DNA from: Dama dama
Lineage: Eukaryota; Chordata; Mammalia; Artiodactyla; Cervidae
NCBI RefSeq assembly: GCF_033118175.1
Contig: NC_083698.1
Coordinates: 69,285,001 to 69,349,000 of the forward strand
Length of the DNA stretch: 64,000 nt
Direction: 5' to 3'
In this document: positions 23,922 through 35,619 of the stretch, in pieces
Numbering within the stretch: the first letter of the stretch is position 1
How the letters are laid out: each line of letters begins with the position of its first letter
Position numbers and translations under genes: made by a program
The notes under the pieces: generated by a model
Told to the model about the DNA's origin: nothing
What the model saw: only the letters and a program-made list of their open reading frames with translations
Database searches by the model: none

Positions 23922-26259
23922 ATCAGTTCAGTGTAGTGCAGTCACTCAATCATGTCCAACTTTTTGTGACCTCGTGGACGGCAGGACGCCAGGCTTCCCT
24001 GTCCATCACCAACTCCCAGAGCTTACTCAAACTCATGTCCATTGAGTCGGTGATGCCATCCAACCATCTTATCCTCTGTCGTCTCCTTCTCCTCCCACCT
24101 TCAATCTCTCCGAGCATCAGGGTCTTTTCAAATGAGTCAGTTCTTCACATCAGGTGGCCAAGTATTGGATTTTCAGCTTCAGCATCAGTCCTTCCATGAA
24201 TATTCAGGACTGATTTCCTTTAGGATGGACTGGTAGGATCTCCTTGCAGTCCAAAGGACTCTCAAGAGTCTTCTCCAACACCACAGTTCAAAAGCATCAA
24301 TTCTTCAGTGCTCATTTTTCTTTATGGTTCAACTCTTGCATGCAATCATGACTACTGGAAGAACCAAAGCTTTGACTAAATGGATCTTTGTTGAAAAGTA
24401 ATGTCTCTCCTTTTTAATATGCTATCTATGTTGGTCATAATTTTCCTTCCAAGGAGTAAGTGTCTTTTAATTTCATGGCTGCAGTTACCATCTGCACTGA
24501 TTTTGGAGCCCCCGAAATAAAGTCTGTCACTGTTTCCACTGTTTCCCATGAAGTGATGGGACTGGATGACATGATCTTAGTTTTCTGAATGTTCAGTTTT
24601 AGCCAACTTTTTCCCTCTCCTCTTTCACTTTCATCAAGAGGCTCTTTAGTTCTTCGCTTTCTGCCATAAGGGTGCTGTCATCTGCATATCTGAGGTTATT
24701 GATATTTCTCCTGGCAATCTTGTTTCCAGCTTGTGCTTCCTCCAGCCCAGTGTTTCTAATGATTTACTCTGCATATAAATTAAATAAGCAGGGTGACAAT
24801 ATACAGCCTTGACGTACTCCTTTTCCTATTTGGAACCAGTCTGTTGTTCCATGTCCAGTTCTAACTGTTGATTCTTGACCTACATTCATGTTTCTCAGGA
24901 GGCAGGTCAGGTGGTCTGTTATTCCTATCCCTTTTAGAATTTTCAATGGTTTGTTGTGATCCACACAGCCAAAAACTTTGGCACAGTCAACAAAGCAGAA
25001 GTAGCTGCTTTTCTGGAACTCTCTCATTTTTCAATGATCCAATGGATGTTGGCAATTTCATCTCTGGTTCCTCTGCCTCTTCTAAATCCAGCTTGAACAT
25101 CTGGAAGTTCATGGTTCAGGTACTGTTGAAGTCTGGCTTTGGAGAATTTTGAATTACTTTGCTAGTGTGGGAGATGAGTGTAATTGTGTGGTAGTTTGAG
25201 CATTGTTTGGCATTGCCTTTCTTTGGGATTGAAATGAAAACTGACCTTTTCCAGTCCTGTGGCCGCTGCTGAGTTTTCCAAATTTCCTGGCATATTGAGC
25301 ACAGCACTTTTACAGCATCATCTTTTAGGATTTGAAATAGCTCAGCTGGAATTCCATCACCCCCACTACCTCTGTTGGTAGTCATGCTTCCTAAGGCCCA
25401 CTTGACTTCACATTCCAGGATGTCTGGCTCTAGGTGAGTGATCACACCATTGTGTTTTCTGGGTCATGAAGATCTTTTTTTTACAGTTTTTCTGTGTATT
25501 CTTGCCACATCTTAATATCTTCTGCTTCTGTTAGGTCCATACCATTTCTGTCCTTTATTGTGCCCATCTGTGCATGAAATGTTCCCTTGGTATCTCTAAT
25601 TTTCTTGAAGAGATCTCTAGTCTTTCCCATTCTCTTGTTTTCCTGTATTTATTTGTATTGATTGCTGAGGAAGGCTTTCTTATCTCACTTGCTGTTCTTT
25701 GGAACTCTGCATTCAAATGGGTATATCTTTCCTTTTCTCTTTTGCCTTTAGCTTCTCTTCTTTTCACAGCTATTTGACCCATGCCTCTGCTGGAGACTCC
25801 TGCACACTTATGGGCAAGTCTGAGTTAGCCTCTTGTGGGGTCACTGCTCCTTTCTCCTGGGTCCTAGTGAGCACAAAGTTTTGTTTGTGCTTTCAAAGAG
25901 TCTTTGAGACCCAGTCCTGTGTAAGCGCTGGGGGCTCTATGGTGGGGTTAATGGCGGCCTCCTCCAAGAGGGCTTATGCCATACCCAGGTCTACTGCACT
26001 CAGAGCCCCAGCCCCTGCAAAGCCCACTGCTGACCTGTACCTCCACATGAGACACTCAAACAGTTCTGTCACAGTCTCTGTGGGGTCTCTGTGTCCTGGT
26101 GCACGCAACGTTTGTTTGAGCCCTCTGAGCATCTGGCAGGTATGGGGTTTGATTCTAAGTACGAATTCACCCCTCCTACCATCTTGCTGGGCCTTCTCCT
26201 TTGCTCTTGGACGTGGGGTATCCCCTCAAAGTAACTCCAGTGCCCTGCAGCCGCTGCTC
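23922..26259 (-). mobile_element. BovB: BovB LINE lacking the endonuclease region, with TSD (copy C)
   Basis: The 3' terminus ('tcagttcagtgtagtgcag') is at 23922. RT and linker follow up to 25776. There, at 'ctatttg', the sequence leaves the order seen in copies B and I and switches to a visibly GC-richer 483-bp segment (25777-26259). That segment carries 'cttggacgtggggtatc' and 'cagccgctgctcc', which I recall from the 5' terminal region of BovB. The whole unit is bracketed by 'cattgttaga' at 23912-23921 and 26260-26269, a 10-bp TSD. The internal deletion was therefore present when it moved. Confidence 0.85.
24599..25782 (-). pseudogene. BovB RT ORF without endonuclease, decayed (copy C)
   Basis: On the minus strand an ATG at 25782-25780 opens a frame MGQIAVKRREAKGK that enters the conserved Lys/Arg-rich linker directly. 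Copies B and I instead have endonuclease-side sequence ending EEALQ before IAVKRRE. A frameshift shortly after (near 25690) leads to a stop at 25555. Further open pieces are 25445-25116 (RT N-terminal part) and 25027-24764. The latter has FVDCAKVFGCVDH for motif A and ends at a TAA where YAEY is expected. YADD is still readable near 24680. Several frameshifts make it non-coding now. Confidence 0.8.
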
Positions 26260-26269
26260 CATTGTTAGA

Positions 26270-26733
26270 CTACACTTTATCTTTTTTTAGTGAGAAGAGA
26301 TTTTGGGGAAAAGTCTAATGAGATTTCTTGTCAACAGTTTTTGGTTTTTTTTTTTTTCCCCCTAAGTGCTAAAATGTGGTAAGTGTGGGTTTGGAGAACA
26401 GATTAAAATTGTTTGAAATTGTGAGAAGAGAAAGTAGTCCTGCATTGAATGAAGACAAATCAAAAATGAAAGAGAGAAAAAAAAGAAAAGGTAAAAGGTC
26501 ACACTTTCAAGTTTCAAATGCACTTTTTTTGAAAAGTAGTAATTTCTACAATTATGAGATGAGACATCTGTGATCTAATTTGAGCTTCAGTACTAATGGT
26601 CTTAGTACTGAACTTCAGTACTAACAGTCTTGGACAAATGATTTAATATGCTGGTGGCTTGAATTTCAGAAATTAAAAAAAGATTTGAATAGATGAAATG
26701 CTGTCTTATTTTTCCTCCTGTATCTTACTATAC
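26270..26733. other. Unassigned DNA with a small hairpin
   Basis: Holds a T/C-rich run near 26345-26362, a purine-rich stretch (26460-26500) and a short palindromic repeat at 26588-26610 (see findings). Confidence 0.5.
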
Positions 26734-26879
26734 TGTAATGGTTAATTTTATATGCTGAGGTGACAGGGCCAATGGTTGAACAGCCAGGTGTCCTTAGTAT
26801 GTCTGTGAGGGTATTTTTAGACAAGATTACTATTTAGCAGTAGACTGAGTAAAGCAGATTCCCCTCCCTGATGTGGGTG

Positions 26880-27315
26880 GTATTGTTTAGTTGCTAAATT
26901 GTGTTAGACCCTTTGCGAACCTGGGGACTGTAAGCCACCAGTCTTCTCTTTCAATGAGATTGGACAAGAATACTGGAGAGGGTTGCCATTTCCTTCTTCA
27001 GGGGTTCTCCCTAACCCAGGGATAAAACCAGCATCTATTGCGTTGCTTCCCTGGGCTTCCCTGGTGGTGCTGTGGTAAAGAATCCACCTGCCAATGCAGG
27101 ATACTCAGGGAACCCAAGTGATGCAGGTTTGATCCCTAGGTTGAGAAGATTCCCTGGAGGAGGAAATGGCAACCCACTCCAGTATTCTTGCCTGGAAAAT
27201 TCCATGGACTGTGGAGCCTGGCAGGCTACATTCCATGGGGTCTCAAAGAGTCAGATAGGACTGAGCAACTGAACACTTTACTACTGAGCCACCTGGGAAG
27301 TCCAAGGCACTAATA
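26880..27315 (-). repeat. Bov-tA: Bov-tA SINE, antisense, split by a second SINE
   Basis: The left part is 26880-27052 ('agaatactggagagggttgc'). The right part is about 27277-27303 ('tttactactgagccacctgg'). An imperfect TSD from the LTR, 'ctgatgtgggtg' (26868-26879) and 'ctaatgtgggtg' (27316-27327), brackets it. Confidence 0.85.
27053..27276 (+). repeat. Bov-tA: Bov-tA SINE nested in a reverse SINE
   Basis: A full forward copy from 'gggcttccctggtggtgctg' to 'aggactgagcaactgaacac'. It has an extra ~20-bp insertion-like stretch in the head ('gatactcagggaacccaag'). Confidence 0.9.
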
Positions 27316-27598
27316 CTAATGTGGGTGTGTCTCATCCAATCACTTAATGGTCTGAAAAGATCATAAAGACTGAATCTCAGGTGAATAAGAAGGAGTTTCC
27401 CCCTGCCTGACTTGATTATCCCTGCCTTCTAACTCAGACTGAAACACTGGCTCTTTCTGGGTCTCAAGCCTGCAGACCTATAGATTTGGGAACTACACGA
27501 TCGTCTCTCCTGAGTCTCCAGATTCCTGATTGCAGATCTTGGGACTTGAAAGCCTCCATAATTGCTTGAGCCAATTCCATATATTTATATATATGATG

Positions 27599-28250
27599 TA
27601 ACTGAACTCATTAGTCACTCAGTTGTGTCCAATTCTTTGCCACTCCATGGACTGAAGCACGCCAGGCTTCCTTCCCTGTACATTACCAACTCCTGGAGCT
27701 TGCTCAAATCATGTCTATCGAGTTGGTGATGCCATCCAACCATCTCATCCTCTGTCCTCCCCTTCTCCTCCTGACTTCAATATTTCCCAGCACCAGGGTC
27801 TTTTCTAATGAGTCAGTCCTTCACATCATGTGGGCAAAGTATTGAAGTCTCAGTTTAGCATCAGTCCTTCCAGTAAATATTCAGAACTGATTTCCTTTAG
27901 GATGGACTAGTTCGATCTCCTTGCAGTCTAAGGCACTCTCAAGAGTCTTCTCCAACATTCACAGTTCAAAAGCATCAATTATTTGGTGCTCAGTCCAGCT
28001 TTCATATCCATAGATGACTACTGGAAAAACCATAGCTTTGACCATATGGACCTTTGACAGCAAAGTAATGTCTCTGGTTTTTAATATGCTGTCAAGGTTT
28101 GTCATAGCTCTTCTTCCAAGAAGCAAGCATTTTTAAATTTCATGGCTGCAGTCACTGTCTGCAGTGATTTTGGAGCCAAAGAAAAGCATGTCACTGTTTC
28201 CATTTTTTCCCCATCTATTTGCCATGAAAAGATGGGACCACCATCATGAA
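27599..28250 (-). mobile_element. BovB: BovB LINE 3' fragment, copy D
   Basis: BovB 3' end ('actcattagtcactcagttg') through the C-terminal RT part ('tctcaagagtcttctccaac', 'tctatttgccatgaaaagat'). 5'-truncated. A possible imperfect TSD is 'gatgtaact' (about 27595) and 'gatggaact' (about 28253). No open frame of note. Confidence 0.88.
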
Positions 28251-28268
28251 CTGATGGAACTCCATGAC

Positions 28269-28361
28269 ATATATCTATATCTATATCTATAGCTATATAT
28301 ATCTCATGATATATATATGTGTATCATGTTATATATATGCACACACACACACATATATACA
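28269..28361. repeat. AT-rich compound microsatellite
   Basis: (TATATC)n, (TA)n and (CA)n blocks inside the 3' end of the MLT1 LTR. Confidence 0.9.
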
Positions 28362-28395
28362 TGTTCTATTTCTCTGAAGAACTCTGACTAATACA

Positions 28396-30991
28396 CATGC
28401 TGATGAATTTTTTAGTGGCTATTCAAACTCCTCGCTGGCATCATGGGCCTGCTCTTAAAAACTCAGTTTTGCTTGCTTCTCAGAATGTATATCTTTTCAT
28501 TCTTTGAGGAAAGGATGTTGAAGAAATGTATTGCTCACGGAATTTTCATCTCTAATTCCCTTAGACCAATTCTGAACATAAATGCAATAAACACAATCAA
28601 GGGATCAGACTTTTCATAATTAACAAGTCTTTGGTATAAAATTAGAGATCAAATATTTTGTCTTCCCTTAATCTTCTGTCATTTCATTTATTTGCTGTGC
28701 CCTTTTGCTGCCTTTAGGCTCCTCCTGGCTGATACAACCTCATCTCAGGAAGGAACCACTCATCTGGAACCTGGCCAGGTGCACAGCCTGGCTTCTAAAA
28801 CCTCTTTCATCTTTCCAGGAGGCTGCCAACTCATGTCTTACTTTGCATTTCTGGAGGACATCAGTAGGAACGTGGGCCTACGAACTCCTGTAAAAAATGT
28901 TGAGGAGCATATAATATACTTTGGTGCTAAAATTATAAGGAAACATATACCAGCACTTTATTTAGATTCAGTTTCTTATGGAAATTTTCCCAGATTTAAA
29001 ATTCTGTACTGACAGCTTAACATCTAGTTGATAATTGAACATTTTTCTAGAAACAAATAGTTGGCATTATGAAAATGTAATGATAGAGAATACATCTCTT
29101 ATTTAATTTGGAGACTTTGCTAATGTTTCCTTCCAAAATCCTAAAATTAAAGGTTTTCATGTCTACCTTTATGTCTTAAACATCTGAAAAGTAAGAGAAA
29201 ATAATGAGAATTTTACCATTGACATTTCATGAAAAATCATCTCTCTTAGAGATATGAGGCAGACTTATATCAGCAAATTAAAAAAAAAAAGATTTGAGGG
29301 AATTATCCAGATATTTTAAGCAAAATGTGCATTTTTATTTATTACTTTAAGACCCTTCTAGCTTTTATGTGCTACTCATTCCCTTGCTGTTTTTGAATTT
29401 TAGTAACTGATTTATATCTATATGTTATTTTGTTACTATAGACTTGAATAGAGAGGCAATTTCAGTACTAAATGAAGATATTTATAACATAATAGAAATA
29501 TTGTGACAGCAGTCCCTATAACACACTGCTGTTTTTGCAGATGAATTTGCACACCTATTTAGAAATGTACTTCACCAGAAAAATAGTATAGAAATCATTG
29601 CTAGCAAAAAACTAAAAAATAGAATTAGGATCATAATAATTAAAAGCCTGAAATTATTATAAAGGTGAAAAATTTCAAGGTTAACCTCAGTTTTGCTGCA
29701 AAGGTAGGTGAATTATAGACTTGTTCTTATAATTCAAATGTAAAAACCTGAAGGTATTTAGAAATGAGCAACATCAGGGATTAACATGCTTAGAATTAGA
29801 TTGAAATAAGAGAAATTGAAAGGAAATTATTGTCATTGGTATAAAAATTGGCTTTGTAGAATACTGTTTGTCATTTTTATTAATCCATATTTTAGCCATA
29901 ATTATTCTTGTATAAGATCACTTTTTTAACCCCTTAAAAAGTATGAAGTCCCTATGCAATAGATATTTATTACATACACATATATGTCTTTTGTAAGGGT
30001 TTTAAAAGGCGATCTATGTATCTATCTAGGGAAAAGTGGGGAGGAGGATGGGAGGGAGGGAGAAAGTTTGGAGAGACAGATGGAGGAGGAGAAAGGATCA
30101 CAGAACCTGCAGTAAACATCCTCTTGTTGGGCTGAACTGTTCCAGAAAAGTCCTTCACATAGACATAGGTTTCAGGTCAGAATAGGGTTATCATTCATTG
30201 TTTGTCAGTTCAGTCATGATTATTTCTCCTTTTCAATGCCAATCAACTAAATTTCATTTCATTTTCAGATTATATCAGAAAATCAATATTGTTAGTAAAT
30301 TAAGTCTGATAGAGTCTTAGATTCAGAATTAACTTTCACCAATGAACACATCATTGTCAAATTTCTCCTGGCTTGTGCATAGGGAAGACATGAATTGCAC
30401 TATGAAACTGTTACTGAACTTTGCTGGTCTCATTCACTCAATCAGCTCTTTTGTTCATTACACAATTAACAATTCACTGCAGTACTGCCAAGATTTTAAT
30501 GATATTTTCCAACACTACAAAGCAAACCAGGAAGTTAACTCTTTTTATTTTGATTTTTTTTCACTATATATCAGAAACAACTTAGTCTTTAAGACACAGG
30601 CCAAGGTGTTCTTTTTTGGGAAACCTCTTTTGTTGCCCTCAGCTGTTCTGTCATATCCTGTGTGCTTTCTTTTAACATAGCATATATTTTATTATAATGA
30701 TAAATGTTAATTTTCTACTTCTCCAACTAGATTTTCAACAAGTTAAAATTTATTAGTCCTTTTTTTCTGAATAATTAGTATCTTGTATATAAATAGAGAC
30801 TCACATATTTGCTGAATGAACAGATCACTGGGCAAATTTCTATACATTTTCATGTCTCTAAGTCTATTAGATTTCCTTCTATGAATTCATCAGGTAGAAA
30901 AAGGATGAGCTATTTTAGGCAAATTATACCATATGGACAGAGAGAGGATAGGTGAAAAGTATAGTTTGGTTGTGGGGGGGGTGGCGGCGGG
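28396..30991. other. Unassigned AT-rich DNA
   Basis: The largest frames are 106 codons at 28692-29012 and 112 codons at 30342-30680, both (+). Neither has a motif, signal or neighbour supporting a gene. A G/A-rich tract lies at 30030-30098 and a G-rich run at 30968-30993. Confidence 0.45.
30030..30098. repeat. Purine-rich tract
   Basis: About 70 bp dominated by G and A ('ggatgggagggagggagaaa'). Confidence 0.85.
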
Positions 30992-31200
30992 GGGCTTCCC
31001 TGCAGTAAAGAATCCACCTGCAATGCAAGAGACATGAGAGATGGGGGTTTGATCCCTGGGTCAGGAAGATCCCCTGGAGAAGGGCATAGCAGCCCACTCC
31101 AGTATTTGTGCCTGAAGAACCCCATGGTCAGAGGAGCCTGGCTGGATACAGTCCATAGGGTCGCAAGACTTGGGCATGACGAAGAGACTGAACTCACACA
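30992..31200 (+). repeat. Bov-tA: Bov-tA SINE
   Basis: Forward SINE with a short deletion in the head ('gggcttccctgcagtaaag'), preceded by a G-run and ending near 'gaagagactgaactcacac'. Confidence 0.9.
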
Positions 31201-31288
31201 AATGTGTATTTTGGGAATAGCAAAGTGTTTAATATGAGCATAGCACTATCTGAGCCGATAAAGACTAGAGAACTACTGTTTTATGTTT

Positions 31289-31503
31289 TTTTTTTTTTTC
31301 ATTTATTTTTATTAGTTGGAGGCTAATTACTTTACAATATTGTAGTGGTTTTTTTCATACATTGACATGAATTAGTCATGGATTTACATGTATTCCCCAT
31401 CCCGATCCTCCCTCCCACCTCCCTCTCCACCCAATTCCTCTGGGTCTTCCCAGTGCACCAGGCCCAAGCACTTGTCTCATGCATCCAGCCTGGGCTGGTG
31501 GAC
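31289..31503 (-). mobile_element. L1: L1_BT 3' end, short, antisense
   Basis: Poly(T), then 'tattagttggaggctaatta' and 'cagtgcaccaggcccaagca'. It stops inside the 3'UTR, so only about 200 bp was copied. No TSD is visible. Confidence 0.9.
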
Positions 31504-31602
31504 ACGGTGCTCATATATTCTCTCTTTGGAAAAGACTCATCAGAACTTTTTCCTTTTCTTTCACCCCAATCAGAATTTACTGCTCCTTTTTGCCATTACT
31601 TT

Positions 31603-31714
31603 GTGCTTAGTTGCTCAGTTACTTTGCAGCCCCATGGACTGTAGTTCTCCAGGCTTCTCTGTCCATGGAATTCTACAGACAAGAATATTGGAGTGGGTTG
31701 CCATTTCCTCCTCC
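31603..31714 (-). repeat. Bov-tA: BovA SINE fragment with 12-bp TSD
   Basis: Short reverse SINE ('tgcagccccatggactgtag', 'aagaatattggagtgggttg') bracketed by perfect 'tgccattacttt' at 31591-31602 and 31715-31726. The 5' truncation therefore happened at insertion. Confidence 0.92.
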
Positions 31715-31829
31715 TGCCATTACTTTACAATGTGCATATTTCCATCCTACTACTTTAAATATTTTATTGCAAGTGTTTACTTGCCCATCTTGCTTCAGCT
31801 CTTTCCAGAATAGTGGAGAGAACTTGGAA

Positions 31830-32020
31830 TTTGCAGTTTGACATCTTTTGGTTGAAATATTGACTTTGCTACTTGACTGGGTAATTGATCATAAACAATC
31901 ACTTAGTCTCCTTGAATCCTATCTAGTTTCTTTGTCAGTAAAATATGGAAAATAGTACAAACTCCACAGCAGTGTCATGATCACATATATTAGGTGCATG
32001 ACAGATGTTCAATAAATTAT
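31830..32020 (+). repeat. MIR: MIR SINE
   Basis: 'gactttgctacttgactggg', 'tttctttgtcagtaaaatat' and a terminal 'tgttcaataaatta' follow MIR order. Confidence 0.6.
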
Positions 32021-32034
32021 GTTTCCTTTTTTCT

Positions 32035-32145
32035 TTTACCTTCTCTGAAGGCAAGAATCATGTTTTATTAACGTGTTCCTAGCAGCTACATTCATTGACA
32101 CCCAAGAGATGTTTAACAGATCCTGTTGAATGAATAAAGTATGTG
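32035..32145 (+). repeat. L2 3' end
   Basis: 'tctgaaggcaagaatcatgt', 'gttcctagcagctacattc' and 'tgttgaatgaataaag' match the L2 3' terminus. Confidence 0.55.
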
Positions 32146-32187
32146 TTTATTTAAATGTCTAATATCTGTGTGTAAAATGTTTTTAAG

Positions 32188-32379
32188 GATTCCCTGGGAG
32201 CTCAGCTAGTAAAGAATCTGTCTGCAATGTGGGAGACCTGGGTTTGATCCCTGGGTTGGGAAGATACCCTGGAGAAGGGAATGGCTACCCACTTCAGTAT
32301 TCTGGCCTGGAGAATTCCATGGACTGTATAGTCCATGGGGTTGCAAGGAAATGGACATGACTGAGCGACTTTCACTTTC
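32188..32379 (+). repeat. Bov-tA: Bov-tA SINE with TSD
   Basis: Complete forward SINE with the tail 'gagcgactttcactttc'. Flanked by 'aatgtttttaag' (32176-32187) and 'aatgtatttaag' (32380-32391), one mismatch. Confidence 0.94.
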
Positions 32380-32391
32380 AATGTATTTAAG

Positions 32392-33379
32392 AATAGATAG
32401 TCAGGAACATTTTTGGAACATAAACTGTTCCAAATTTAGTATTTCAGAATTTGTACTACTACAGTAGTTCCCATATCTATTACTCTACTGTCCTGGCCAC
32501 ATTTCAGATCAGTGGAAGATGGGAAGAACATTCTAGGCATTCCACTTGCTCAGGCACTCCTATAGGGAAAGCTGGGGAAATAATCATACATGACTTAACA
32601 CAACTACTACATAAATACAAATCATTTATCAGACTACCAAAATTATAAGTCTTCCTTTCCCTGAGGAGGTGCACAGACAGTTAGATAAATTGAATTGGTG
32701 TTGTTTGTTACTGGACTATTATAAATCATCAAGTGAGTTTGTATTATTAGCTAGGTTGCTTTAATGTGACATCTTTTTTGGATTCTCAAGCATAATTGCT
32801 GATTAAAGATTGCTTCCATGGAGGCTCAGTTTTGCCTCTTGGCAGCATGTCCTTTTGAGCATCTTATATCATTTCTATAAATATTAGCCATCGGCAAGGT
32901 TGGATAAAGTACTAGGCAAGGTCTAAGGATGACTCAGTCTCTTTCAACTTTTCATTTTACTGTGAGTATTTGAAATTGGCCGAGCTTGCTTTTTCTCTCC
33001 TCTTCCTTATGCTTCTCTCCTCCTACTCTTTTCCTGCCCTTCCTCTCTTCTTCTTACCTCCCACTCCTCCTTTTTTTAATTGGCCGGGCTAGTGACAGAC
33101 TGCAGGACCATGTGCCGACATCAAGAAGGTGTTGGAGGCAAATAAACTTTTCACCCTGGGAATCCCATTTTGGCTGATTTCTGCCTCTTGAGAAAGGTGG
33201 CTTCTCTTGCTACTCATTTGGAAAGCCCAATGACTTTGAAAAGTATCTGTGCTTTAGTGAAAGAACGGAGAAATGAGATAATGTGATTATGAGGGGATGA
33301 CTCTTCTACTAAGTAATGTATCTGTCTTGCTAATTGAGCTCTCAGTGTTCAGTTATTATGGGGGTGGCGGGGAGGGCAG
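32392..33379. other. Unassigned DNA with a pyrimidine tract
   Basis: A C/T-rich tract lies at 32985-33078, the source of the 63-codon S/L/P-rich frame there. Nothing else recognisable. Confidence 0.5.
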
Positions 33380-33574
33380 TGCTTCCCCAGTGGCTCAGAC
33401 AGTAAAGAATCTGCTGGCAATGCAGGAGACCCAGGTTCGATCCCCGTGTTGGGAAGTTCCCCTGAAGAAGGAAACGGTGACCCACTTCAGTATTCTTGCC
33501 TGGATGATTCATGGACAGAGGACCCTGGCCAGCTACAGTCCGTGGGGTCGCAAAGAGTTGGGCATGACTGAGCG
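33380..33574 (+). repeat. Bov-tA: Bov-tA SINE
   Basis: Forward SINE with intact B-box-like 'ggttcgatccc' and the tail 'catgactgagcgactaacac'. Confidence 0.92.
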
Positions 33575-35619
33575 ACTAACACTATGCACTATATATAACA
33601 TACTTGAATTTTCTGTGTACATGTATATTAATAGGAGTAGGCTTTATTGCAGAAAACTGTAAATTCCCAGCTGAGTTTTATCTTATGTCTTTTGATGTTA
33701 TTCTTAATTTTTTTTCAAATTAAACGTAGAATGATTTTACTCACACAGGCAACTTTCTATCATTTACTTTCTCATGTTCTCTTTGTGTCAAACTCTATTT
33801 TGACATTAATAAGCAGAGATCACAGATCTCTCCTCATCCTTCAGGAAATCCCACGATTTGTTTTTAGGTGCTCTTCTTGTATGATACTCAACAGAGTCAA
33901 GGTACATTTAAAAAAACTATGCATTAAAATCTTAATTTTCATTAAATAGTGAAAGAGTCTAAAAGTTGCATTGAAGAATGTTTTTTCCCAGTATGGGTTA
34001 AAACGATACTTCAGACTGATTTAATGCCTTGTATTTAACCAATATCAGGCACATTTATAAGATTCATATAAGCATATTCAGATATTAAAATAATTTCTCT
34101 AGGTGTGCTGAAAAATTGATGTGTATTAAGGAAGAGTCAAGTGCTTAAAGTGTTCATGTGTTTCAGGGATGAGGTATTTTTCTGGGCTTCTTGCCCTTCC
34201 TATTTTGGAAGGCAGGCTTTCCCTCTGCTGAGCTTGTCAAAGCTGATAGTCTGGCACTCTGCCTCTGGCACTGAACTCAGTTCAGCGTTTTAAGAGAAAA
34301 ATGAAAAACATCAACATTCTGTGTTTACACTTTGCCAATTGTTGTACATAAAAAAGTCTCCTTTTGATGTTTTATATTTAAGCAGTGTATTTATAATGCC
34401 TTTTTCTTTTCACTAATCAACAAACTAATTGAAATGTAACTAACTATGCTATGTACTTAGGGATTCATCCCAATATCTTTGATATAGTTCTAAATCTGCT
34501 AATGTCATTATACCTTTTCCAAATAACACTAGGTTAAATTAATGCATATTCTATAAAATGGATACTCCTTTACCATAGAGAAATTATATTCAATTTCTTT
34601 ATATGTTTTCTTGTATTAGAAACAATGACATTGACCAAGGGGAAACAAATGATCTACCTAATAATATTGTATACAAATTAGAAATAAAATGGTCTTATCA
34701 TTAACCCTATTAGTCTTATTTCATATACAGGTAAACTAGAGTTTATCAAAAATAAATAATTTTGCCAAGGACACATATATAGGCAAGAGAAAGGTAGGAT
34801 TTAATCACAAGTCTTTCTGATACCATAGCTGATGCTCCTAAATGCAATACACTATATTCTTTTTTTATAAAATAAAAGCCCTCAGAATAGTGGAATTGTG
34901 CTTTTCACCTTTTCTATCTAAGCACCAAGCTGATGTTTTCAGATCTATAATATTTGGCACAATTCTCTTTAGTAAACATTCTTTAAGTTTCTAAATGGGA
35001 ACAAAGAAGACACTTGCTAAAGTAACAATTCAATAGTAGTAAAACTGATGGTGAGTGCAGTAATACAAGAATGTGAAAGTAGAGGAAGAAATGATGCCAT
35101 TTCCTGGGTAGTTGTGGTGTTACTGATGATGGCGGTAGAATGATTTGCCATTTTAGTTTTACTTTCTTATAGTTTTATGTTCTACTTTTTAAAAAAATGC
35201 ATTGTGCCCTATCCTTGATATCATATTAATGTGCAGAAACAATACTGATTGATCCAGAATTAAAATTCCTTCAGAGGCTTTGTGCTTAAGCAGTGCATTA
35301 ATATCACCATTATATTCATTGGTTGTTTTTTTGAACAATTATTTTATTTCCTAAATATTGGGCCCTCTCTGAACTCATTCAGCAACTTGGCTATTTTAGA
35401 AATGATACTAATGTTTAGATTAAAAAAATCACGTGGCCGATATAGACACATATTGTCTACAGATGTGATTGGCTGTCAGCAGTTTCAAAAACTTCACATG
35501 ATTCTCTACCACTGTCGTTATCAGCCTATGCCTCTCTTTCCTTGAATCACCAGAGTATCATGGTCTCCTCATCCTTTCTAATGGTTTCTAATCAGAGTTC
35601 TGCAAAGATAATCAACATT
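33575..35619. other. Unassigned AT-rich DNA
   Basis: About 2 kb without recognisable repeats. The largest frames are 100 codons (33647-33949) and 87 codons (35282-35545), both (+) and without motifs. Confidence 0.45.

Larger units (their letters stand above)
26734..28395 (+). mobile_element. MLT1: MLT1 (ERVL-MaLR) solitary LTR, interrupted
   Basis: Begins 'tgtaatggttaattttatat' and ends 'ctctgactaataca', both diagnostic of MLT1. Recognisable interior pieces include 'actgagtaaagcagattccc', 'tctcatccaatcactta' and 'gcctccataattgcttgagc'. Non-coding. It is interrupted by a reverse SINE that itself holds a forward SINE (26880-27315) and by BovB copy D (27599-28250). The AT-rich end has expanded into a microsatellite. 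Confidence 0.8.

Noticed and set aside
25699..26268. 189-codon plus-strand frame with a Cys/Ser-rich translation
   Set aside because: It runs antisense through BovB copy C and its GC-rich 5' segment, stops exactly at the element's edge, and has no family features.
28692..29012. 106-codon frame outside recognised repeats
   Set aside because: No motif, no conserved look, no splice or promoter context; length is within chance for this composition.
30342..30680. 112-codon frame outside recognised repeats
   Set aside because: F/L/S/N-rich translation typical of AT-rich chance frames; no domain or signal recognised.
30968..30993. G-rich run as a possible G-quadruplex
   Set aside because: Only two long G runs with short GG pieces between them; a stable three-layer fold is not evident.
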